From positions 1 to 64,000 of the forward strand of contig DAORIV010000003.1 in assembly GCA_035438705.1 (NCBI GenBank): a stretch of DNA of 64,000 nt, given 5' to 3'. The notes under the pieces were generated by a model. The model was not told where the DNA came from, did not search any database, and saw only the letters and a list, made by a program, of their open reading frames with translations. Position 1 is the stretch's first letter; each line of letters begins with the position of its first letter. The stretch is from C7867-006 sp035438705 (GTDB lineage Bacteria > Patescibacteriota > Minisyncoccia > Phycocordibacterales > DATDWN01). Shown piece after piece: positions 8,503 to 18,531 of this stretch. The position numbers and the translations under genes were made by a program.

Positions 8503-11500
8503 TTAAAACTCTTTGTATATAAATGATCTCGCAACAAAATTCGCCGTCACACTCGTATCAGCATTCACAGTAATATTACATGTTGTAGATGTTCCTGAAC
8601 ATGCACCAGACCACCCTGTGAATTTCCAATATGATGATGAAGGTACTGCAGTTAAAGTGATGTTTGATCCAGCAGATACACTTTCAGAACAGTCTGCTCC
8701 ACAGTTGATACCTGGGCCTGTGATTCGGCCACCCAAAGATGCTGCGGCATTAACAGTTAATACATATGTCGAAGGAGCTGTAACAGTAACTGTGTTTGAA
8801 ACTGCATGTTGTACAAGGATGTTGTCATTGTCCCATAGTCTGAAATTGTAGTTACCAGGTGTTACTGGTGCTGTAAATGTACAACTACCAGAGCTTCTAG
8901 ATGAACCAGGTACTGTTTGAGTACATGGTGATACACCTTCATATTTCCAATCTAAGAATGAGTTACCTGTGTTGCCTAATATATACATTCCAATCCAGTC
9001 TCTTACAGTAGGTGTTGGTACGTTTGCAAATGTAACTGTTACTGTACCTCCTGGTGCAATTGAAGATGGTGAAGCAGATAGTGTTGGTGCAGGAACAGAA
9101 GTTGTTGTAAATGAACTTACTGTAGAGTAACCAGTCCCTGTTGTGTTAGTTGCATATCCTCTGTAGTAGATAGTTGTTCCTGATGGCATACCAGTTCTAG
9201 CATGTGTGAATACTCCAGTTGTAAGTCCTGATGCTGGTGTACAGTTGGTTACCGGTGGATTGACTGTTCCCCAACATGTTCCTCGAGCAGATATTGCAGC
9301 TGGTACACCTAGTGATGTTACGTTTGCACCAAGTGTTGCACCTGTTGTGGTGATGCCGGAGACTGTTGGGGTTGTAACAGTAGGAACAGTTGGAACAAGA
9401 AGATCGAACAATGACCCTTGAATCCAACCACTTGGATGACCAAACAAATTATATACATGGCCAGAAATAACATTACCAGTTGTAGGTGTAGTAAATGATG
9501 GATCATACCTTACTACAAAATTAACTGTTCTATTGTTACCTGATGTTGATGTTGAACATGAATCAAGATTTACATAACCATGACCAAATCCCGTATTACC
9601 TCCAGTGGACTGTATCACAGCCCAACCACCCCCAGTACATGCTATATGATTTTTGTCAGATGGCCACCAATCAGTACTACCCCAAGTTAAATATCCTCTG
9701 TATGTTCCTGCGTTTGCACCTTGAATATTTGTAAGTGCATAAACTTGAGAAACATTTGTGCCTGCAGTTGGATCATACGCAACAGCAGTTATGGTGTGTT
9801 GGGTAGAATTGTTTGTTGTCACAGGTGAAGGACTTATTGTTACAGAATTTATGGTCGGCATATTCAATCCGAAATTGATATCAAAATGTTCCCAAGGACT
9901 ATAATTGTTATTTGAGTTATAAGTAATACCGTGAATATCATTATTGGTAACTGTTGTTGAATATGCGGGTTCAAAAACCATTACAAAATTTACTGTTCTT
10001 GAATTAGATGTGTTTGTGGTATTACAACTTATAAGTCTTACATATTGATCTCCATATCCTGCCCAACCTCCAGCAGAAAGAATCGCTCCATAACCCCCAC
10101 CTGTACAAGCCATTGGATTCTTGTGACCAGTAAATGCACTGACTGATGTCCAAGCAAACCAACCCTTATTTATTCCATTTCCATCTCTCAGTAGTGCGTA
10201 TTGATATGTTATTTTTGAAGAACCTCCAGTGTCTGCCCCAGTATGTGAAATTGTGTATTGAGTAGTTCCATTTGGAGTAACCATTGGTGAACTTATAGTC
10301 ACATTATTTGTTGTTGGGGTTGTAACTCCAGTAAATGTAACCCCTGCACTATAGTTTGCATTAAGCAGGCCTTCACAACGAATGCCAACACCACTAGCTG
10401 GACACAGAGGTGTCCAAACAAATGGACCTCCGGTAGTATCGTGAACAGCGTCAATAGTTACATATGTATTGGTTGGAAGGGGTAGAGAACATGTTGCATT
10501 TCTACATGAACCTATGTATGTAAGTGGCTGTCCTGCTCCAGTGCTTGAGTACCCCATTGCCGTTCCAGGTCCACTTGCGGTAAAAGTAAGTGTAGATATT
10601 GTTCCACCACAACTATTTACCGTACATGAATTACTACAAGCCCTAGGACATGAACCATTATTTACACCTGTGTCACATTGCTCTCCAGCTTCAACCACAC
10701 CATTACCACAACTAGATGATGAGCATGAATTTACCGTACATGAATTACTACAAGCCCTAGGACATGAACCATTATTTACACCTGTGTCACATTGCTCTCC
10801 AGCATTTATAATATTATTACCGCAATTTACTGGAGGCGATACAATAGCGACATTTATTGGTTGTGAATTTACATTTTTTGTTCCATAACCACCATATCCA
10901 GTTGCTTGTAAATTAAAAGTTGCCGTACCGACTGCTGTACCGGTACATGTTGTACCGTTAGTATCACCTGCAACCGATGCTCCATCAGCTATATCACAGC
11001 TGACAGGACCACTATAGCTTAGCACTGAATCACCTGTCCTTTCTGTTGCATTCCATGTTATATCAAACTGTCCACCTACTGCCATTGTTGAATTTGTAGT
11101 GTTAAATCCATTTATGGAAACTTCTCTACCATTCATATTAAAATTCACACTTGCATCTGCGTCATTTACATAAACATCAGCACTGACATAATTAAAATTA
11201 TTTGATGTAGCCCCAATACTTACAGTATTATTTGGTATACTCCCACTTGCATCACCTATATTTCCGGCTCCATTTGCATCAACAACATTCCAACAAGAAC
11301 CTGTCCACATACCTCCACCGCTGTTTATACAGACACTGATACCATACTTTCCCCCAGATGGACCTAGTGCTCCGTGTCCATCATATGTACCAGAAATATC
11401 TACCGAATATACTTGTTTCTCTGTTCCAAAAGGTGGTGTGTTTATTACTGAAGATGCACTACTTCCATGCCTTGATATTGAAACTGTTTGAGAATATGAA

Positions 11501-11583
11501 CCAGTAGATCCATTAACCACTGATTGTGTGAAAAAAAATGTTATAACTATTATTAATACTTTAATAAAATTAATTTTTTTCAT
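8503..11583 (-). CDS. Large secreted Cys-rich repeat protein B
   Basis: 1026-aa paralogue of protein A. Signal peptide at 1-25. The unique N-terminal ~230 residues hold beta-sandwich-like sequence, followed by two CGN...GEQCDTGVNNGSC modules with nearly the same intervening text, then the Ig-like stretch, two ~130-aa modules (YALLRDGNG... and YALTNIQG...GTYRGY), and the C-terminal FN3-like, Ig-like and InlB-like domains identical to protein A. It ends FIYKEF. Like A, it has no recognisable anchor. A surface or secreted adhesion role is inferred only from architecture. It follows the 144-aa gene at 11588 closely (4 bp). Confidence 0.85.
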   Translation of the reverse strand: MKKINFIKVLIIVITFFFTQSVVNGSTGSYSQTVSISRHGSSASSVINTPPFGTEKQVYSVDISGTYDGHGALGPSGGKYGISVCINSGGGMWTGSCWNVVDANGAGNIGDASGSIPNNTVSIGATSNNFNYVSADVYVNDADASVNFNMNGREVSINGFNTTNSTMAVGGQFDITWNATERTGDSVLSYSGPVSCDIADGASVAGDTNGTTCTGTAVGTATFNLQATGYGGYGTKNVNSQPINVAIVSPPVNCGNNIINAGEQCDTGVNNGSCPRACSNSCTVNSCSSSSCGNGVVEAGEQCDTGVNNGSCPRACSNSCTVNSCGGTISTLTFTASGPGTAMGYSSTGAGQPLTYIGSCRNATCSLPLPTNTYVTIDAVHDTTGGPFVWTPLCPASGVGIRCEGLLNANYSAGVTFTGVTTPTTNNVTISSPMVTPNGTTQYTISHTGADTGGSSKITYQYALLRDGNGINKGWFAWTSVSAFTGHKNPMACTGGGYGAILSAGGWAGYGDQYVRLISCNTTNTSNSRTVNFVMVFEPAYSTTVTNNDIHGITYNSNNNYSPWEHFDINFGLNMPTINSVTISPSPVTTNNSTQHTITAVAYDPTAGTNVSQVYALTNIQGANAGTYRGYLTWGSTDWWPSDKNHIACTGGGWAVIQSTGGNTGFGHGYVNLDSCSTSTSGNNRTVNFVVRYDPSFTTPTTGNVISGHVYNLFGHPSGWIQGSLFDLLVPTVPTVTTPTVSGITTTGATLGANVTSLGVPAAISARGTCWGTVNPPVTNCTPASGLTTGVFTHARTGMPSGTTIYYRGYATNTTGTGYSTVSSFTTTSVPAPTLSASPSSIAPGGTVTVTFANVPTPTVRDWIGMYILGNTGNSFLDWKYEGVSPCTQTVPGSSRSSGSCTFTAPVTPGNYNFRLWDNDNILVQHAVSNTVTVTAPSTYVLTVNAAASLGGRITGPGINCGADCSESVSAGSNITLTAVPSSSYWKFTGWSGACSGTSTTCNITVNADTSVTANFVARSFIYKEF
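8537..9369 (-). repeat. 833-bp direct repeat, copy 2
   Basis: Second copy of the segment at 4591-5423, in the same orientation and at the same place in the paralogous gene; it appears identical. Confidence 0.95.
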
Positions 11584-11587
11584 ATTA

Positions 11588-12022
11588 TTAATATTCAGGG
11601 CCTATATATACAACTTCTAAAGCCTTACTCTGAACCCTTCCTAAAAAATTTTTAATTAGAATTGTCTCTACCCCAATAGATATATTCTGTGAATCTTTTT
11701 TTAGTGTTTCAAAATCTACTTCCTGGGTTTTCTTTGGTAAATCCTCAACAACAAACATTTCACCATTTTTTGGCAATACAAAAGAATTCTTGGTAATTTT
11801 GGTATCTTGATCCACTTCTATACCATACTCATACTGTGGCTTGCCTTTTTTTAATTCATCTTCAAAAGCTCCCAATATCAAGATTGAATTATCCCCCACC
11901 GAAACAACTGAACCCGAAAATTTAATAATCTTTCCACTATCTACTAACCCAGCAATTAAATAAAAAAATACAAATAATATTAATAGAAACAAAATAGAAA
12001 TAATTTTTTTCATACTAGACAT
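11588..12022 (-). CDS. Membrane-anchored protein, DUF5666-like
   Basis: 144 aa (141 if started at the second ATG, 12013, reading MKKIISILFLLI). One N-terminal helix, then a domain with FSGSVVSVGDNSILI and later VETILIKN segments, resembling the small OB-like DUF5666 folds common in Parcubacteria; that assignment is tentative. The stop is 4 bp from secreted protein B, which suggests an operon. No SD; a TATTCT-like box lies immediately upstream. Confidence 0.6.
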   Translation of the reverse strand: MSSMKKIISILFLLILFVFFYLIAGLVDSGKIIKFSGSVVSVGDNSILILGAFEDELKKGKPQYEYGIEVDQDTKITKNSFVLPKNGEMFVVEDLPKKTQEVDFETLKKDSQNISIGVETILIKNFLGRVQSKALEVVYIGPEY

Positions 12023-12076
12023 TGTAGAATAAATATTCTTAATGTATATTTTAGTTTATTTAGAAAAATTGTAAAC

Positions 12077-12120
12077 GAAAAAAGGTGGACAACTAGCATA
12101 TAGCTGTTGCCCACCTTTCC
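12077..12120 (-). terminator. Terminator of lipoprotein cassette 2
   Basis: Stem AAAGGTGG/CCACCTTT with an inner CAAC/GTTG pair, then TTTTTTCG on the minus strand. Confidence 0.85.
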
Positions 12121-12134
12121 CATTAGCTTGTTCA

Positions 12135-12707
12135 CTACTGTGAGTAGCCGACTTCGAAGGAGTGATGTGCCCACAGGACACCCTCACCAGTAGAGGATGT
12201 TCTCATCTCGACCAGGATGTACTTAAATGGGGGTACCATCATGAACATCCTTCCATCACCGAAGAAATAATCCTTGTCTGGAATGTCGATATAACCATTC
12301 CCGAACTCAGGACCACTCTTTGACGTGCCATCACTTGATGGATAAATCGAGTAGTTCACACTATTCCCAGTGCGAAGATTGAGATTGTCCATCCGAATAC
12401 GAATCATCGGAGAAAAACGGACGGTCCCATTCTGAACGACACCAGCTGAAGGACTGAGACTCACGAGCTCCACCACAGCGATGAAATCACGTGACGGATC
12501 GTGATCCATCTTGGGACGAATCGCTCCAGTTGGAACAGTGAGAGCACCAGAAGGTGGCGGGGTGTTCGAGATGCAGCTGGGCGAGGTCATGAGAACACCC
12601 TCGCAGTATTGCTTAGAGGTGGAATCGAGACCACCCTCAGCACAACCGATCGTGGTTGTGATACCCGCAAGGGCAAGAGCGACGAAAGCCGAACGAAACG
12701 ACGACAT
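12135..12707 (-). CDS. Putative lipoprotein (cassette gene)
   Basis: 190 aa. N-terminal signal peptide (FRSAFVALALAGITTTIGC) with a likely lipobox TIGC, followed by a soluble domain with no family I recognise. Strong SD (AAAGGGAGG, 6 nt from ATG), preceded by a small GCCC-GGGC hairpin as at 7843. A sigma-70 promoter lies on the minus strand: TTGACA (12807-12812), a 16-bp spacer and TATATT (12785-12790). The gene is GC-richer than its neighbours and has its own terminator. Same architecture as the lipoprotein at 7361, but no sequence resemblance beyond the signal region. Probably acquired. Confidence 0.65.
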   Translation of the reverse strand: MSSFRSAFVALALAGITTTIGCAEGGLDSTSKQYCEGVLMTSPSCISNTPPPSGALTVPTGAIRPKMDHDPSRDFIAVVELVSLSPSAGVVQNGTVRFSPMIRIRMDNLNLRTGNSVNYSIYPSSDGTSKSGPEFGNGYIDIPDKDYFFGDGRMFMMVPPFKYILVEMRTSSTGEGVLWAHHSFEVGYSQ

Positions 12708-12829
12708 GGTGCCTCCCTTTGCCCTTATGGGCCGATGGTGGTTTGTGTGACAGAACTTGTGAACAAGTGCAGATCTAAATTAAGAATATACTAATATAAA
12801 CAAAAATGTCAAGTAGCCTTATCCACACC

Positions 12830-14176
12830 CTATATACCACTTCTAGAAAGTAATGATTTCACAGTCTTTAGAGCAATTTTAATATCTAACCAGAATGAAC
12901 GATTTTTAATATAGTAAATATCGTATGTAAGTTTTTCTTTGGTAAGATTTACCTCTGGACCATGGTGGGGATGTAATTCCTGATGAGTTTGAGCCCAACC
13001 AGAAAGCCCGGGTTTGATTAAGTGTCTAATGTTGTAGTAAGGAATCTCTTTATCATATATTGCAACACCTGTTGGAAGTTCTGGTCTTGGGCCAATAAGT
13101 GAAATGTCTCCTGCTAAAACATTCCAAAGTTGTGGGAGCTCATCTATACGAGTTTTTCTTAAAAAATTTCCAACACGAGTAACTTTGTTTTCCTTACTTG
13201 AATTCAAATCAACTTCATTTCTACTCATTGATCTAAATTTATACAACTTAATACTCTTTCCATCCTTTCCTACCCTATCCTGAGAAATAAATATCCTACC
13301 TCCATCATCTACTTTTATTGCAACATATACAAAAGGATAGAAAACCAAAGATAACAAACCTAACACCATAGAAACAGAAATATCCATTAGTCTTTTTAGA
13401 AAATCATAGGTGTAATTCGGAGAAATGGATATGTTTTCTAAAAACCAACTATATGTAACCAAAGAAAGAGGTATCCGATCAAAGATATCTTCATAGATTT
13501 TGTGTGAATCAATAAATTTTACTTTCGAGAAAATTAGGTTGTATAAGTGCGGCAAAAGTGGAGCGACTTTTTCATTTGAAAAATCTATAGCAACTATTTT
13601 TATATCATTGGAATATACTGGAGTTATAATGTCCTCTAGTACATTTATTGATTCCATGTCATGCACATCAATAGATGACACAAAATTCAAATCATATCTG
13701 TTATTTCCATTTACCTCCAGAAGCAACTCTTTCATTTCATCTCCAGTACCAATAAGAAATGCAGGTTGTTTGTCTTTAGAGCTAATCAAGTTTTTACCAT
13801 ACAATCTCCAGAACAAAATACCCCCGAAAGAAATAATCAAATAGATGAACAATATTGTTTTCGGAGTAATGCGAAAAGTAGTAAAAGAATAAAAGAAAAC
13901 AATCGCAATTACACTGTTTACCAACTGTGCATTGAATATAACACTAGGGAGTTTACTTTTCAGTATTAGAGTATGTTTTTCATAAAGTCCAGCTATAAAA
14001 TACACCAAAACCCAAACAGCAAATAGTATTGAAAAAGGAATTATGTGTACTGTGAATCTTTCTAATGTTGGGACTTCGGCAAATCTAATATACAAAGAAA
14101 ACCACAAAGAAAAAACAAAGAAAAATACATCTCCGAAAAACAAGATTACGGCTTCTTTCTTTGGAAGTATGCTCAT
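12830..14176 (-). CDS. Polyprenyl glycosylphosphotransferase (WcaJ/WbaP type)
   Basis: About 448 aa from the ATG at 14176 (a TTG 21 bp upstream is the alternative). N-terminal four-helix membrane region, a central CoA-binding-like segment, and the C-terminal bacterial sugar transferase domain with KLYKFRSM, RIDELPQLWNVLAGD and SLIGPRPE. It moves a sugar-1-phosphate from a nucleotide sugar to undecaprenyl phosphate, the first step of exopolysaccharide or surface glycan assembly. Divergent from the GT4 gene at 14234, with only about 57 bp between them. Confidence 0.93.
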   Translation of the reverse strand: MSILPKKEAVILFFGDVFFFVFSLWFSLYIRFAEVPTLERFTVHIIPFSILFAVWVLVYFIAGLYEKHTLILKSKLPSVIFNAQLVNSVIAIVFFYSFTTFRITPKTILFIYLIISFGGILFWRLYGKNLISSKDKQPAFLIGTGDEMKELLLEVNGNNRYDLNFVSSIDVHDMESINVLEDIITPVYSNDIKIVAIDFSNEKVAPLLPHLYNLIFSKVKFIDSHKIYEDIFDRIPLSLVTYSWFLENISISPNYTYDFLKRLMDISVSMVLGLLSLVFYPFVYVAIKVDDGGRIFISQDRVGKDGKSIKLYKFRSMSRNEVDLNSSKENKVTRVGNFLRKTRIDELPQLWNVLAGDISLIGPRPELPTGVAIYDKEIPYYNIRHLIKPGLSGWAQTHQELHPHHGPEVNLTKEKLTYDIYYIKNRSFWLDIKIALKTVKSLLSRSGI

Positions 14177-14233
14177 AAAATTATGTATTGAAAACAATAT
14201 TATGCTAAAATTAATTAATAAGCAAATACTCTA

Positions 14234-15370
14234 ATGAAAACAAAAATTTGTTTTTTGATAACCAAGGGCACATGGGGAGGAGCCCAAAGATATGTATACA
14301 ACCTTGCAGTGAATTTGCCTTCAAATAAATATGATGTTTTGGTAATTACAGGTTCCGGAGAAATACTAAGAGATAAATTGAGAGAAAAAGGAGTAAGGGC
14401 TTTTGAAATTAATAACCTAAAAAGAGACGTATCTCTACTATCCGAAATTAAAAGCTTTATAAAAATACTAAAAATACTTCACAATGAAAAACCCGATGTT
14501 CTTCATTTAAATAGTCCTAAAGCTAGTGGATTAGGATCATTAGCTGGAAAACTATTAGGGGTAAAAAAGATTATACAAACGGTACATGGATGGTCATTTA
14601 ATGAAGACAGGAACATATTTTCTAAATCTTTAATCTACATTTTTTCAAACATTACTACTATTCTATGTGATAAGACTATTGTCATAGCCAAAAAAGAAAA
14701 AAATCAGGCTCTTAAGATGCCGTTTGTGAACGATGAAAAGATTGTTCTTATAAGAAACGGGGTAGAAAAATTAGATTACATAAATAAAACTATCGTTAGA
14801 GAAGCATTGATAAATAGAACAGATGGAAAAGTAAGAGAACATATAAACAGTAAAACACTATGGATTGGAACCGTATCCGAACTTCATAATAATAAAGGGT
14901 TAGAATATATGATAAACTCACTTTCAAAAATAAAAAGTAATTTTGTATTTTTTATAATAGGTGAAGGTGAAGAAAGAAAAAAATTACACAAACTCATTAG
15001 ACAAAAAGGCTTGGAAAACAAAGTTTTCCTCGTTGGCTTTATTGATATAGCAAATCTCTATCTAAAGGCATTCGATATTTTTACTCTGACCTCCAAAAAA
15101 GAAGGTCTCCCATATGCTGTACTAGAGGCTGGTGGTGCTGGAGTTTGTGTGTTGGCAAGTAATGTTGGAGGTATACCAGATATTATTGATCACAACAGGA
15201 ACGGTTTATTAGTAAGTGTTGGGAATGAAAAAGAAATCCAAAAAAATATTGAATTTCTAGAAACAAATACCCACAGAAGAGCTGAACTTGGTAAAAATCT
15301 AAAACAGAAAATTGATAAAGAATTTAGCATAGATCAAATGCTTAAAAAAACCTTCTTACTTTACAAATAG
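14234..15370 (+). CDS. GT4-family glycosyltransferase
   Basis: 378-aa GT-B glycosyltransferase. The N-terminal domain has GGAQRYVYNLA at about 13-23; the C-terminal domain has the family-4 donor site (KKEGLPYAVLEAGGAGVCVLAS, with the E-x7-E type spacing) and GGIPDIIDHNRNGLLV. Predicted to add a sugar to a lipid-linked glycan made by the enzyme encoded on the opposite strand. Typical length. No SD; the start follows an AT-rich spacer. Confidence 0.92.
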   Translation: MKTKICFLITKGTWGGAQRYVYNLAVNLPSNKYDVLVITGSGEILRDKLREKGVRAFEINNLKRDVSLLSEIKSFIKILKILHNEKPDVLHLNSPKASGLGSLAGKLLGVKKIIQTVHGWSFNEDRNIFSKSLIYIFSNITTILCDKTIVIAKKEKNQALKMPFVNDEKIVLIRNGVEKLDYINKTIVREALINRTDGKVREHINSKTLWIGTVSELHNNKGLEYMINSLSKIKSNFVFFIIGEGEERKKLHKLIRQKGLENKVFLVGFIDIANLYLKAFDIFTLTSKKEGLPYAVLEAGGAGVCVLASNVGGIPDIIDHNRNGLLVSVGNEKEIQKNIEFLETNTHRRAELGKNLKQKIDKEFSIDQMLKKTFLLYK

Positions 15371-15445
15371 GTTCTCAGATATTTCTTAGAATTTTCTTTA
15401 TTTCCACATCCTTTCAGCGCAGAAATCGTACAAAAATACCAGAAA

Positions 15446-16579
15446 TTATTGAACGCCAACCAGTTCGTTGGAAACAGTGTCTTTATGCACACTCCGAGAA
15501 TTTTTTCGTAGACCCATTAGTATTCCTAAACCAAAAAATTCAGCTAGCAAATGACTGCCTCCGTAACTCATAAATGGCAAAGTGTTTCCAGTAACTGGCA
15601 AAAGTCCAATATTCATTCCTATGTGAATTATCGAATGAACCAAAAATAATATAACCAATCCTAAACCAAATAATATCTCAAAATTACTCCCCCCTTGAAA
15701 TGAAATTTTAAGCATTCTCCAAAAAACTATCCCATACAAAACCAAAAGCAATGTGACCCCGAAAAACCCCCATTCTTCAGCAAATGCTGCGAATATAAAA
15801 TCTGTCTGATACTCTGGCAAAAACTGAAGTTTGGACTGTGTTCCATAACCAATTCCCTTTCCAAAAAACTGCCCAGAACCTACTGCAATCGTAGATTGAT
15901 AAGCATTATAGCCTGTACCTCTTATGTCTGTTAGTGGGTTGAGAAAAGTCATTATTCTTGCCTTTTGATAGGGTTTAAATGCAAACAACCATAAACCACT
16001 AAATGCCAAAGCTCCTAATAGAAATACTGCTAGTAAATGCTTTTTGGATATCCCAGAAACCAGAACCATACCCAACCAAACACAAAATATAATTATTGCT
16101 GAACCGAAATCAGGTTGTAATAGAACCAGCAGAAAAATAGTAAATACATATGCGCCAGACACCAGTATGTGTCTAATGTTTGCTATTTCAATATGTCTTC
16201 TGGAAAAATATTTCGCTAGTAAAAGTATGATAACAATTTTAACAGGATCAACAGGTTGAAATGAGAAAGCACCAAAATCAAACCAACTTTGAGCTCCCTT
16301 TGTGACCGTTCCTAGAATAAAAAGTAAAAATAATAATCCAGTAGAAATTAAAAAAAGTGTTACTATTACCCTACTATTTTTAAGAAAACTCCAATCAAAC
16401 GTACTTGAAACAAAAAACACTAAACTTGAGACAAGTATCCATATTATCTGCCTATCAAAAAAACTACTTTGTCCTGAAAATGAATTCATGGTAAAAAGTC
16501 CCGCCAAGCATATACAAAGCACACTAATATATAGAACCCAATCAACATCCTTAAAGATATTACGAATTAAATTTATCAT
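15446..16579 (-). CDS. rodA: Peptidoglycan polymerase RodA (SEDS family)
   Basis: 377 aa with about ten membrane helices. SEDS signatures include QPVDPVKIVIIL, LLQPDFGSAIII, the long loop with FLPEYQTDFIFAAFAEEWGF and the C-terminal LPFMSYGGSHLLAEFFGLG. It polymerises lipid II glycan strands during cell elongation. RodA is preferred over FtsW because of overall similarity and the absence of a division cluster. Its ATG at 16579 lies 43 bp beyond the VWA gene stop. Confidence 0.93.
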   Translation of the reverse strand: MINLIRNIFKDVDWVLYISVLCICLAGLFTMNSFSGQSSFFDRQIIWILVSSLVFFVSSTFDWSFLKNSRVIVTLFLISTGLLFLLFILGTVTKGAQSWFDFGAFSFQPVDPVKIVIILLLAKYFSRRHIEIANIRHILVSGAYVFTIFLLVLLQPDFGSAIIIFCVWLGMVLVSGISKKHLLAVFLLGALAFSGLWLFAFKPYQKARIMTFLNPLTDIRGTGYNAYQSTIAVGSGQFFGKGIGYGTQSKLQFLPEYQTDFIFAAFAEEWGFFGVTLLLVLYGIVFWRMLKISFQGGSNFEILFGLGLVILFLVHSIIHIGMNIGLLPVTGNTLPFMSYGGSHLLAEFFGLGILMGLRKNSRSVHKDTVSNELVGVQ

Positions 16580-16621
16580 TTATTTATAAATTGTAGATAC
16601 ACATACCAGCCGAAACAGAAG

Positions 16622-17974
16622 CTACTTATAAATTACATTTATAACATTAGGTTTTTTCTGGCACAAATTAGATGCAATGTTTGCATAAACCGTTGAAAGA
16701 GTCTCTTTTGTTGGTGATAGAAAATAATAACTATCTTTCGTAGAAATAGACTTTAGAAAACCGTCACTGACATTTTTACCCAAACCAACAGTGTATATCT
16801 CAATGTTTGAATTTTTTATAGTTTCTGCTGTCTGTTGTGCAGAAAGCGTTGGAAAATCAGGATTATTTGGGTCCACTGGCAAAGTAGGTAATCCATCTGT
16901 TAAAAATATTATTGCTTTCTTTGATGATGATCTTGCAACTCCTGAGGTCAATTCAGTTAGTGCATCCTGTAAACCAGCATGGATATTAGTATTTTCTTGT
17001 GTAGTCGTACTCAAAGATAAATTCTCTATAGACGTAATTACACTCTGTTTATCTAAAGATAAGTTATTTTCTATCTTAGATAAATTTCCAAAAGTAACTA
17101 TAGAAACCTGATCATCTGTTTTTAGATTCTTAACAAAATTCTTTGCAGTATTTACCACGGTAGTGAATGGTTCTGGTGGAAACAGTCCTTCACTTCTCAT
17201 GCTTCCTGACCTGTCTAATGCTAATACAACATCTAATGGAGCAGTGCAAGATTCCACACCAAGGTCAAATGGTTTAGGCCATGTAAAAACAAAATCCTGT
17301 GTACTTTTTCTTATTAGATTTTCAACAAAGGATCTACTTGCTGCCACCACATTCTGATTGCCATCCAAAACAAAAACTGCTAATTCTATTTCTTTAATAT
17401 TGGTTGAGGAGTTATTGGTTATAGTTCCAGAAATTCTTGGAATTGTGCTAGTAGATATTAAAGTACCATATTTTAGAGTTACATCAGGTTCAGGCTCAGT
17501 ATCCTTTAGCCAAGATGAAAACGCTGTAAAATCCATATCTACACTTTTTGGCTTACTACCTTTCAACACTAAACCATTTTCAAAAACCGCGAATTTTTTT
17601 CCTTTTGGAATACTTGTTTGCCCTTCTTTGACAGTTATCAGCTTGTTACTTTCATCGTATATTTTGAATTCATAATTAGCTCTTTCATTTCGAGAATTAA
17701 TATTTGGATTTTCTACATAAGAAACTAAAGTATACACATCACCTGAAACATTAAATATTTTGGACCACAAAACAATTGGTTCCAATGTCTCAGCACTACA
17801 AAGATTTACACAACCGCCCCCACAGTCAACACCTGTTTCATCTCCATTTTTCAAACCATCCATACAAGTAGGAGCTTTATAAAAAACCTTATAGAAAATA
17901 GTTAAACTTATAATTAATAATATAAGAACAAAAGTTCCTCCATATATTAGTCTTCCTCTAGATGCCCATGACAT
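16622..17974 (-). CDS. Membrane-anchored VWA-domain protein
   Basis: 450 aa. One N-terminal helix (about 9-31), then a short Cys motif (CMDGLKNGDETGVDCGGGC, a pattern frequent in Patescibacteria exported proteins), an Ig-like region, and a C-terminal von Willebrand A domain of about 200 aa. The MIDAS DxSxS is seen in LALDRSGSM, with the T and D metal ligands in ENTNIHAG and FLTDGLP. Probably a surface adhesion or scaffold protein. No SD. Same strand as rodA; co-transcription is possible. Confidence 0.85.
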   Translation of the reverse strand: MSWASRGRLIYGGTFVLILLIISLTIFYKVFYKAPTCMDGLKNGDETGVDCGGGCVNLCSAETLEPIVLWSKIFNVSGDVYTLVSYVENPNINSRNERANYEFKIYDESNKLITVKEGQTSIPKGKKFAVFENGLVLKGSKPKSVDMDFTAFSSWLKDTEPEPDVTLKYGTLISTSTIPRISGTITNNSSTNIKEIELAVFVLDGNQNVVAASRSFVENLIRKSTQDFVFTWPKPFDLGVESCTAPLDVVLALDRSGSMRSEGLFPPEPFTTVVNTAKNFVKNLKTDDQVSIVTFGNLSKIENNLSLDKQSVITSIENLSLSTTTQENTNIHAGLQDALTELTSGVARSSSKKAIIFLTDGLPTLPVDPNNPDFPTLSAQQTAETIKNSNIEIYTVGLGKNVSDGFLKSISTKDSYYFLSPTKETLSTVYANIASNLCQKKPNVINVIYK

Positions 17975-18022
17975 AACAACATTATACAGGGATTAGTTGT
18001 TAGTTTCTAGTTATTTTAAAAA

Positions 18023-18050
18023 TAAAAAACACCTTTCGGTGTTTTTTGTT
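18023..18050 (-). terminator. Terminator of the 23S-5S transcript
   Basis: Stem AAAAACACC-TTTC-GGTGTTTTT immediately after the 5S gene on the minus strand. Confidence 0.85.
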
Positions 18051-18060
18051 TTTAAAAACT

Positions 18061-18172
18061 TAGTTCTGGCGCCTAGCTACTCTCCCACATAGTAGTACCA
18101 TCGCCTCAACAGAGCTTAACTGCCGTGTTCGGAATGAGAACGGGTGTGACCTCTGCGATAAAGCACCAAAAC
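18061..18172 (-). rRNA. rrf: 5S ribosomal RNA
   Basis: About 112 nt on the minus strand, 70 nt after 23S. It contains the conserved CCGAACACGGCAGTTAAGC segment and complementary ends (TTTTGGTGC with GCGCCAGAA). Ends are estimated from the terminal helix. Confidence 0.95.
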
Positions 18173-18531
18173 TAAATTTTCAAAGTAAAACTTCATGGCT
18201 TCATACCATGTAACAGAACAAAGTAGTGATTGTTAAATTTCCTAATAGAAATCGGCTAATTAGTACACCTCGGCTACACATATTGCTATGCTTCCACCTA
18301 GTGCCTATCACGTGATCATCTCTCACGGGCCTCAAACGATTCCTAATCTTGAAGTTGGTTTCACTCTTAGATGCTTTCAGAGTTTATCCATTCCCGACTT
18401 AGCTACTCTGCGGTGCCCTTGGCAGGACAGCAGACACACCAGAGGTCAGTTCACCCCGGTCCTCTCGTACTAGGGGCAAATCTTCTCAAGAATCAACGCC
18501 CACAGTAGATAGGAGACCAACCTGTCTCACG

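Noticed and set aside
10469..10888. 139-aa plus-strand ORF with internal repeats
   Set aside because: Mirror image of the duplicated Cys modules of secreted protein B; the repeats come from that gene.
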